This document shows positions 1 through 5,701 of a stretch of DNA of 14,153 bases, piece after piece. A program made the translations under genes and the position numbers. How positions within the stretch are numbered: the first letter of the stretch is position 1; the number at the start of each line of letters is the position of its first letter. Origin of the DNA: Wenzhouxiangella sp. (lineage in GTDB: Bacteria; Pseudomonadota; Gammaproteobacteria; Xanthomonadales; Wenzhouxiangellaceae); NCBI GenBank assembly GCA_021767625.1, contig JAASTB010000028.1, positions 1 to 14,153 of the forward strand, written 5' to 3'. The notes beneath the pieces were generated by a model. The model was not told the DNA's origin. It did not search any database and saw nothing but the letters and a program-made list of their open reading frames with translations.

Positions 1-88
1 ACCCAATTGTTGGCTACTGCGGAGACCATCGGCCCTATGCCAACGGGGGGTCGGCAACCTCGCCCTCCGCCCGTTCCTGCCTCCGGGG

Positions 89-149
89 GCTACCGCATTT
101 CGTCTTCGGGAGGCAGGAGTCGCTGGTTCGAATCCAGTCACCCCGACCA
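89..149 (+). tRNA. tRNA-Pro(CGG) 3' fragment, probable attachment-site copy
   Basis: From 105 to 149 the sequence reads as the 3' half of a proline tRNA. It has the anticodon loop TTCGGGA (anticodon CGG at 107-109), a 3' anticodon strand GGCAG, a T arm CTGG-TTCGAAT-CCAG (123-137), an acceptor strand CACCCCG, discriminator A and an encoded CCA ending at 149. A C1-G72 acceptor pair with discriminator A is typical of bacterial tRNA-Pro. The expected 5' strand (CGGGGTG plus a D arm) is not found upstream. Positions 89-104 resemble the end of a different tRNA-Pro 5' half (GCTACCGCATTTCGTC), but its TCGTC pairs poorly with GGCAG. The gene is therefore probably not functional as it stands; a chimera of this kind is what site-specific integration at a tRNA 3' half leaves. 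A full tRNA interrupted by something before position 1 cannot be excluded. Confidence 0.6.
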
Positions 150-164
150 GCTGAATCCCGCAGG

Positions 165-191
165 AACGCCGGCCTTCACGCCGGCGTTTTT
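165..191 (+). terminator. Rho-independent terminator after the tRNA-Pro fragment
   Basis: A 9-bp perfect stem (AACGCCGGC / GCCGGCGTT) around a 6-nt loop is followed by a T-rich tract. It lies 15 bases after the CCA end of the tRNA-Pro fragment, so it most likely belonged to that tRNA transcript. Confidence 0.8.
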
Positions 192-200
192 CGTTTCATA

Positions 201-386
201 TCAGCCAGATACAACCCAAGACGCCAAGCTTCTGACGCCCTCCCCGGCCGACTGGGAGCTCTCTCCCTGGCGCGTCAGATCGATCTTGTGCCCATTCTGT
301 GCCCAAATCGTGCCCGGTTCGCGACAGCAACCGACGGAATCCGACACCTGCCCGGCCGTGCCCGGCACGGCATCCCCATTCGGCAT
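201..386 (-). pseudogene. Possible decayed tail of a tyrosine recombinase (integrase)
   Basis: This minus-strand frame of about 60 codons reads toward the tRNA-Pro fragment and stops about 50 bases from its CCA end, where tRNA-targeting integrases often end. Part of it (GTIWAQNGHKIDLTR) resembles the variable tails of such integrases. None of the catalytic Arg, His-x-x-Arg or Tyr motifs is visible, and a TAG stop closes the frame just upstream of the ATG. The assignment rests on position and a loose tail resemblance; the frame may be non-coding. Confidence 0.25.
287..316 (+). repeat. Three direct repeats TGTGCCCA phased at 11 bp
   Basis: TGTGCCCA occurs at 287-294 and 298-305, and a close copy CGTGCCCG at 309-316, each 11 bp from the last. 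Another GTGCCCGG lies at 358-365. Short direct repeats on one helical face about 140 bases from a tRNA 3' fragment resemble arm-type binding sites of tyrosine recombinases. The repeats are seen directly; their function is inferred. Confidence 0.5.
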
Positions 387-656
387 CCCCTATTGCGGCA
401 TAGCCGCTAGAATCATGGCACAACCTTGAGAGAACGAGGTCAGGGACAGGCACGTTCACTGGAGAGATCCAATTACAGGCCGACAAGACAGGACAAGAAC
501 TGCAACAATATAAATTGGTTGCGTGATATCCAACTCGCTGTCAGTCGTCGAGCAACTCACCTACCTGTACGCGCCGCTCGTCAAGAGCGCGGGCAATATC
601 GAGATACGTGTATACAGAGTAGTACGGTTTGAGCAACTCTCGTTTGAGTCACTCAG

Positions 657-823
657 GGAGCCCCTGAATAAGTCTGCACGGGCGCGAAGGGTTTTGACGG
701 AGAAGTCGCGTCTCGCGCCTTGTACCGCTCGGCCGTAGCTACGGCTACTGTCACTTGCGTCGCACCACGCCATTTGAGGCTTTTCCGATAAACGCGCTTC
801 GCACAGAGTTTTTCAGAGGCCCA
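657..823. mobile_element. 167-bp MITE-like element or internally deleted IS
   Basis: The left end (657-680) and the reverse complement of the right end (800-823) match at 17 of 24 positions. The shared core is GCC-CTGAA-AA-TCTG, for example left GGAGCCCCTGAATAAGTC against right TGGGCCTCTGAAAAACTC. A perfect 14-bp palindrome GCCGTAGCTACGGC (732-745) sits almost exactly in the middle. There is no coding capacity for a transposase. This fits a miniature inverted-repeat element or the joined ends of a deleted insertion sequence. No clear target-site duplication was seen. Confidence 0.5.
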
Positions 824-917
824 AGCTGAATTTGGCACGATTAATGGCAGCATTAGTAACGTCGCGATGGTTCACAAACTTGAACATTATCACCTTCATC
901 TGAAATACACTGCCAAC

Positions 918-1931
918 ATGAAACACCAGAAGACCATGCACGCAAAACTCGAATGGAAAATGGGCCGCTTTTGCTGTGGACTATTGCTCGCCTCTCTAGC
1001 GAACTCGGCATTTGGCGACAACTTGCTCTCGATCAAGATAGAAAACGACCTGTTTTCTGCGGGCGGTGATCGTCACTACACGAATGGTTTTGATGTGACT
1101 TATGCTTTTGAACCAGCTGATGACCACTGGACGCGCCGTCTAGGCGAATTGATCCCCGGTTGGTCGACCAACAACCTGGTCGGCGTGACTTATCGCTTCG
1201 GGCAACAGATGTATACGCCAGAGGATATCGAAACGGAAGCGCTCGTTGAAGACGATCGTCCTTATGCTGGATTGCTGTTCGGCGGCGTCTCGCTATTCAA
1301 CCACAGCCAGCATGAAGGCTGGCGGCTGGCAGAGAGTTTACATCTCGACGCAGGTATCGTGGGACCAGCCTCCGGGGCCGGAGCCCTCCAGAAGAATTAT
1401 CATGAGTGGATCGGCGCCGATGATCCGAAAGGCTGGCATAATCAGCTTGCCAACGAACCAATTATCGGCATTGCCTACGAACGCGCCTGGGTCATGCAGG
1501 AGCATCTCGCCGAGCTGGACATCGAATACGGGCCAACTGCCGGTTTTGCGCTCGGAAATCTTTACACTTATGCATCAAGCGGTTTGGGGCTTCGCCTAGG
1601 CAAAGGCCTCGATCGCAGCTTCGGCATTCCCAGTGTCGCACCTGCTCAGAGCGGGCGCTCATCCTTTCGACGCGACCATGGCTTCACCTGGTACCTGTTC
1701 ACTGCACTGGAAGGGCGATACATGGCACACAACCTGCTGCTCGACGGCAACACGTTCGAAGACAGTCACTCCGTGGAACGCCGCGAGTGGGTTGCAGACT
1801 TCCAGGCGGGATTGGCGCTGACCTGGGATCGATGGCAGCTCACCTACACCTATCTTTTGCGCAGCGAAGAGTTCGAAGAGCAGGACGACCTTGATCATTT
1901 CGGTTCACTAATGCTTTCGTTCTGGTTTTGA
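918..1931 (+). CDS. lpxR: LpxR-family lipid A 3'-O-deacylase, outer membrane
   Basis: Proteins of this family are outer-membrane beta-barrels that remove the 3'-acyloxyacyl chain of lipid A. From this start there is a basic N-terminus, a hydrophobic segment (about 17-30) and a likely signal peptidase site after residue 33 (AFG). The mature chain begins DNLLSIKIENDLF, placing Asn43-Asp44 at mature positions 10-11, close to the catalytic Asn-Asp reported for Salmonella LpxR. YTNG (54-57), RPYAG and QKNYHEWIG (His162) follow, and the chain ends in FWF, typical of a barrel protein. The length of about 337 residues fits the family. An upstream in-frame ATG at 867 adds 17 residues that look non-coding; ATGs at 936 and 960 are also possible, and none has a good Shine-Dalgarno. 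The gene is less GC-rich than those downstream, which suggests acquisition. It is monocistronic by spacing. Confidence 0.88.
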   Translation: MKHQKTMHAKLEWKMGRFCCGLLLASLANSAFGDNLLSIKIENDLFSAGGDRHYTNGFDVTYAFEPADDHWTRRLGELIPGWSTNNLVGVTYRFGQQMYTPEDIETEALVEDDRPYAGLLFGGVSLFNHSQHEGWRLAESLHLDAGIVGPASGAGALQKNYHEWIGADDPKGWHNQLANEPIIGIAYERAWVMQEHLAELDIEYGPTAGFALGNLYTYASSGLGLRLGKGLDRSFGIPSVAPAQSGRSSFRRDHGFTWYLFTALEGRYMAHNLLLDGNTFEDSHSVERREWVADFQAGLALTWDRWQLTYTYLLRSEEFEEQDDLDHFGSLMLSFWF

Positions 1932-2178
1932 GCAAGGTGTCAAGAAGGCTCATGGCTCCCCGACTACGCATGATTGTCAACTATTTGAGGTACAGTATTG
2001 CCGAGCGGATCGCGCAGCCTCATCCGGCCGGTCAGCTGAGCGCTGACCATCACTCAACAGTTACCAAACAGGGTGAATCAGGCGTGATTTTTGAGCTGTT
2101 TACGGGACAGCAGCGACCCTTGATCGATAGTCGAACGGCTGTGGAGGCCTGACACGACATGCGAACGGTGCAGCACTG

Positions 2179-3120
2179 ATGACCGAGGCGAGCGGTTTGC
2201 CGGGCGATGATCCCGTGGTGTTGGCGCGACATTTCGGCGAGCAAGTGCCGCACACTCGGGACCTGGGTGTGCGCGTGATTTCAGTAGAAGCCGACCAGGT
2301 CCGCATGTGCCTGGCGCCACAGCCGTGGCTACTCGCCGACGACGACACGGGGGAAATCTGCACCAGCGTGCTGTATTCGCTGGCGGATTCGGCGGCCGGG
2401 CTGGCGGTGCTCGCCGCGGCCGGGGATCTGGCACCGATCGCGACGCTGGATTTGCGCATGGACTATCTGCGGCCAGCCGCCGGCGACCGTGCTTTGTCGG
2501 CACTCGCCCGCTGCCTCCAACTCACCGACGATGTCGCGTTCGTCCACTGTGAAGTCCTCACCGAAGGTCACGAGCAGCCGGTGGCCACAGGCAAGGCCAC
2601 CTTCATGCGCAATACCCGGGGCCAACGCTTGCGGGTAGCCATCGAAGAGGGACGGCCGCATGTGACGGCCCCCGCTTCCCGGCAGTCGAGACCGCCCGAG
2701 CACGCCGCCGGTACCGATGCCGCCTGGCAGAGACTGCTGGCACGGATCCCGTATGCGCGCCATCTCGGGCTCGAAACCCGACAGAAGCAGACCGGTACGG
2801 CACTTCATTTGCCGTACCGCGAAGCCCTGATCGGCAATCCCGTCCTACCCGCCCTGCACGGCGGCGCGCTCGGGGGGCTGATCGAGATCACCGCGCGTGT
2901 CGCCGCGCAAAGCCGGGACACCATGGGTCGCCGCCCGCGCATCCTGGACTGCGACATCGACTACCTGCGCTCCGCACGAGCGCAATCCACGTTCGCCGGT
3001 GCCGAGATCGTTCGCCAGGGCCGCCGTGCCAGTCTGGTGCAGGTGACCTGCTGGCAGGAGGGTGCCAGCGCGCCGATCGCCCGCGGACGAGTTCAGTTGC
3101 TGTTTCGGTCCAGGGCTTGA
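2179..3120 (+). CDS. Tandem hotdog-fold (PaaI-type) thioesterase-like protein
   Basis: The 313-residue chain looks like two PaaI-type hotdog domains in a row; such proteins hydrolyse acyl-CoA thioesters. Domain 1 spans about 20-150 and domain 2 about 185-310. Domain 2 keeps the hallmark PALHGGALGGLIE with His227-Gly228-Gly229 at the start of the hot-dog helix. At the equivalent point of domain 1 the sequence is GEICTSVLYSLADSA (58-72), so the HGG is missing while a helix Asp (70) is kept. Both domains share the later MDYLRPA / IDYLRSA strand. One half may be catalytic and the other structural, or the active site may be shared across the pseudo-dimer. The Shine-Dalgarno is weak, and a TGA overlaps the ATG in another frame. 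The substrate is unknown. A possible weak promoter (TTGTCA at 1974, TATTGC at 1996) lies far upstream. Confidence 0.8.
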   Translation: MTEASGLPGDDPVVLARHFGEQVPHTRDLGVRVISVEADQVRMCLAPQPWLLADDDTGEICTSVLYSLADSAAGLAVLAAAGDLAPIATLDLRMDYLRPAAGDRALSALARCLQLTDDVAFVHCEVLTEGHEQPVATGKATFMRNTRGQRLRVAIEEGRPHVTAPASRQSRPPEHAAGTDAAWQRLLARIPYARHLGLETRQKQTGTALHLPYREALIGNPVLPALHGGALGGLIEITARVAAQSRDTMGRRPRILDCDIDYLRSARAQSTFAGAEIVRQGRRASLVQVTCWQEGASAPIARGRVQLLFRSRA

Positions 3121-3465
3121 CCAACACGAGAGCGGGGATGACGCATGTCCCGACGCCCGCCCGGCCCGGCGCGGCGCCTGGGCAGGGATCCCGAGCGCTG
3201 GGTAGCACCCTCCTGGCCGCGGGCGGGGCGCGTGCGCAACGATGGCAGGCGCAACCCGTTCACTCTTGACGCGTAAACAGGCACGGCAAGACAAGAGCAA
3301 GAATGCATACAGCACCCGAATCGGCATACGACCGGGCGAGCCGTCGGTCAGGTGGAACGGGTGGCGCTGATCGAATCGCCAGCCGGGGTCGGATCACGCC
3401 CCGGGCCCGGCTGATGGAGATCGCCCTCATCAATAACGCAATGCTGCGCAACAACATCGGCAAAG
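3121..3465. other. Intergenic stretch before the alpha/beta hydrolase
   Basis: No firm gene is seen. A 63-codon plus-strand frame (3303-3494) ends in a plausible amphipathic stretch (EIALINNAMLRNNIGK) but overlaps the hydrolase start by 29 bases and lacks a clear ribosome site, so it is not called. No clear terminator follows the hotdog gene. Confidence 0.4.
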
Positions 3466-4392
3466 ATGTCCTCGGCCTGCTCGAATCCTGCTGAGACGCG
3501 CGGCGTCATCGAGCGCGACGGATTCACGGCCTCCGACGGCCGGGACATCGTACTGTGGCGCTGGCCGCAATCGGGGGGACTCCCTACCCTGCACTGGGCG
3601 CATGCGACGGGTTTCCATGGCCGACTGTACCGGCCGCTGCTCGACGAACTGGCGGGCGATTGCAATGTGCTGGCCTGGGACATGCGCGGCCACGGGGCCA
3701 GCGCCGGGGCGGCGGACATGGCGACATTCCGCGGCTGGGAAACGTACTACCAGGACCTCACCGCCTGGCTGGAGCACCTGGATGCGCCGGTCTGGCTGGC
3801 CGGCCATTCCATCGGCGCCACCACCAGCATCATGGCCGCAGCCCGTCGGCCGGACAAGGTGCTGGGCCTGATCCTGGCGGAGCCCGTGATCATGGATCGC
3901 TGGCAGGGCTGGCAGTTGTGGCTGGCCAAGCTGCTTGGCCAGTCGCAGCGGTTCTCACTGGCCGCCGGCGCGGCCCGGCGACGCAGGAAATTCGATTCGC
4001 GTGCCGCGGCTCTGGAGAACTTCCGTGGCCGTGGCGGCTTCAGGACCTGGCCCGAGGCATGGCTTGAAGCCTATGTCGAGCACGGACTCGTTGACAGTGG
4101 CGACCATGTTCGCCTGGCCTGTACACCGGAGTGGGAGAGCACCACCTTCGCCCATACCGAACACAACCCCTGGCCCGGCATTCGCCGCGTGCGCTGTCCG
4201 GTCATCGCATTGGCCGCGGAATGTGCTTCAACCTTCTCGCCAGGGGCACGCCGGCGCCTGCGTGCCCTGCTGCCCTCCGCCGAGGTGAACGTCCCGGCCG
4301 GAACAACCCATTTTCTGCCCATGGAGCGAGCAGACGCAGTGCTGGATACCGTGCGCCGGGCGATCTCATGGTCACACGGCGGCGTCAGCTGA
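3466..4392 (+). CDS. Alpha/beta-fold hydrolase
   Basis: This 308-residue cytosolic protein has the layout of the alpha/beta hydrolase superfamily. There is an oxyanion-region motif HATGFHG (about 46-52), the strand-turn DMRGHGAS, the nucleophile elbow GHSIG with Ser115, a cap region rich in Trp and Arg (about 145-220), and the catalytic His282 in GTTHFLPME. The acidic member of the triad is not obvious: the strand before it reads PVIALAAECASTFSP, where an Asp would often stand, with Glu as a possible substitute. No signal peptide is seen. The start is the only ATG close to the conserved region; GGCAAAG upstream is a weak ribosome site. It runs in the same direction as the hotdog gene 345 bases upstream, but co-transcription is not shown. 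Substrate unknown; esterase, lactonase or haloalkane-type activity cannot be separated by eye. Confidence 0.85.
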   Translation: MSSACSNPAETRGVIERDGFTASDGRDIVLWRWPQSGGLPTLHWAHATGFHGRLYRPLLDELAGDCNVLAWDMRGHGASAGAADMATFRGWETYYQDLTAWLEHLDAPVWLAGHSIGATTSIMAAARRPDKVLGLILAEPVIMDRWQGWQLWLAKLLGQSQRFSLAAGAARRRRKFDSRAAALENFRGRGGFRTWPEAWLEAYVEHGLVDSGDHVRLACTPEWESTTFAHTEHNPWPGIRRVRCPVIALAAECASTFSPGARRRLRALLPSAEVNVPAGTTHFLPMERADAVLDTVRRAISWSHGGVS

Positions 4393-4475
4393 AACCGGGG
4401 CGGTTCACGTGATGAAGAACCGGCGATCCGGGGCGAACTTCCCGACTCCCGAAGGGGACACTTTCGGTTGACGGA

Positions 4476-4489
4476 TTGACGTGGGTCAA
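4476..4489. promoter_or_regulatory. FNR/Anr/FixK-type box TTGAC-GTGG-GTCAA
   Basis: This is a perfect inverted repeat with the TTGA-N6-TCAA core recognised by FNR-like regulators (consensus TTGAT-N4-ATCAA, with C/G variants common in Anr, Dnr and FixK sites). It lies about 80 bases ahead of the adaptor gene of the exporter operon. A loose -10 (TACTGT at 4532-4537) would place the box centre near -61, an activating position known for FNR. The palindrome is seen; the regulation is inferred. Confidence 0.55.
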
Positions 4490-4567
4490 CGACCGCATGG
4501 CCCGAGTCGACGGGCCGGATCACTGGCGTGCTACTGTTTGCAAGCGACTCGCCGGATGGAGAAACAG

Positions 4568-5701
4568 ATGAAGGGTCAGGGAAAATCGCCGCAGGACGGT
4601 GCCAAGGGCCGGGAGCGAGGACAGGGGATGCGCGAAACGTTCAAGACCTTGTGGGTGTGGATCGCAGTCGTCACGCTGCTGTTCATCGTGGCGGTCGTCG
4701 CCTGGCAGGTTCTCGAGCCACGGGCGCTACCGGCGGGGATCGCCAGCGCCAACGGCCGGATCGAGGCGGTGGAGATCGATATCGCGGCCAGGACCGCAGG
4801 CCGGGTCGAGGCGATCGGGGTCGACGAGGGTGACTTCATCCGTGCCGGGCAGGAGCTGGCGCGAATGGATACGGCGGTCCTGCAAGCGCAGCGCCGGGAA
4901 GCCGAGGCGGTGCTCGCGCGCGCCCGTATCGCGGTCGAGACCGCCACCAGCCAGGTCACACAGCGTGAAGCCGAGTCCGAGGCCGCCCGGGCGCTCATCG
5001 CCCAGAGAGAGGCGGAGCTCGACGCGGCGCAGAAGCGGCTCGCCCGCACTCGCGAACTGGTGACCAAGAACGCCGTCTCCGAGGCGGAGCTCGATGACGA
5101 CCGGGCCGCGGCCGAGGCGGCGCGGGCCGCGGTCGCCGCCGCCAGGGCGCAGACCGCCGCCGCGCAGGCGGCCATCGGCCAGGCCCGATCGAACGTCGTC
5201 GCGGCGCAGGCGGCGGTCGATGCCGCCCGGGCCACCATCGAGCGCATCCAGGCCGACCTCGACGACAGCGTACTGATCTCGCCGCGCGACGGCCGCGTCC
5301 AGTACCGCGTCGCCCACCCCGGCGAGGTGCTCTCGCCGGGCGGCGTGGTGCTGAACATGGTGGATCTCACCGATGTCTACATGACTTTTTTCCTGCCGAC
5401 CGAACAGGCGGGACGGGTGGCGCTGGGCGCCGAGGCGCGACTGGTGCTGGATGCCGCCCCGCAATACGTGATCCCGGCCAAGGTCTCCTTCGTCGCCGAC
5501 GTCGCCCAGTTCACGCCCAAGACGGTCGAGACGGCCGAGGAGCGGCAGAAGCTGATGTTTCGCATCAAGACGCGGATCGACCCCGACCTGCTCAGGAAAC
5601 ACCTCCACCAGGTCAAGACCGGTCTACCGGGCATGGCTCATGTGCGGCTCGACCGGCAGGTTGAGTGGCCGCCTGAACTGCAGGTCCGGCTGCCGCAATG
5701 A
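4568..5701 (+). CDS. yhiI: HlyD-family membrane fusion protein of an ABC exporter (YhiI-like)
   Basis: This is a periplasmic adaptor anchored in the inner membrane, which in this family links an ABC-2 exporter to an outer-membrane partner. From ATG 4568 it is 377 residues: a short basic cytoplasmic head, one membrane segment (about 28-46), a lipoyl-like half motif (NGRIEAVEIDIAARTAGRV, about 62-80), a long Ala/Glu/Arg-rich coiled-coil hairpin (about 104-250), then the second lipoyl half and a beta-barrel domain (RDGRVQYRVAHPGEVLSPGG onwards). GGAGAA just upstream supports this start. ATG 4628 with AGGACAGGGG is an alternative, and a longer frame from 4481 would begin inside the FNR-type box and is unlikely. 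The stop overlaps the next start by ATGA (5698-5701), so the two are co-translated. Order and partners match E. coli yhiI-rbbA-yhhJ. Confidence 0.9.
   Translation: MKGQGKSPQDGAKGRERGQGMRETFKTLWVWIAVVTLLFIVAVVAWQVLEPRALPAGIASANGRIEAVEIDIAARTAGRVEAIGVDEGDFIRAGQELARMDTAVLQAQRREAEAVLARARIAVETATSQVTQREAESEAARALIAQREAELDAAQKRLARTRELVTKNAVSEAELDDDRAAAEAARAAVAAARAQTAAAQAAIGQARSNVVAAQAAVDAARATIERIQADLDDSVLISPRDGRVQYRVAHPGEVLSPGGVVLNMVDLTDVYMTFFLPTEQAGRVALGAEARLVLDAAPQYVIPAKVSFVADVAQFTPKTVETAEERQKLMFRIKTRIDPDLLRKHLHQVKTGLPGMAHVRLDRQVEWPPELQVRLPQ

Larger units (their letters stand above)
192..866. other. Gene-poor stretch with integration debris
   Basis: No convincing intact gene is seen here. The stretch contains 11-bp-phased repeats (287-316), a perfect inverted repeat CCGTGCC-C-GGCACGG (356-370), a short minus-strand frame ending at 201 that could be the tail of a tyrosine recombinase, and a 167-bp element with terminal inverted repeats (657-823). 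The remainder (about 465-650) shows nothing recognisable. The base composition is more mixed than in the transporter operon, which fits an accessory region. Confidence 0.5.

Noticed and set aside
1..149. tmRNA 3' end, suggested by a tRNA-like 3' terminus after structured GC-rich sequence
   Set aside because: The acceptor 3' strand CACCCCG lacks the U70 needed for alanine charging, and the anticodon loop TTCGGGA with C1-G72 and discriminator A fits tRNA-Pro.
443..450. GGGACAGG shared (inverted) with 9923-9930 as a REP-type element
   Set aside because: Only eight bases are shared; too short to call a repeat family without genome-wide counts.
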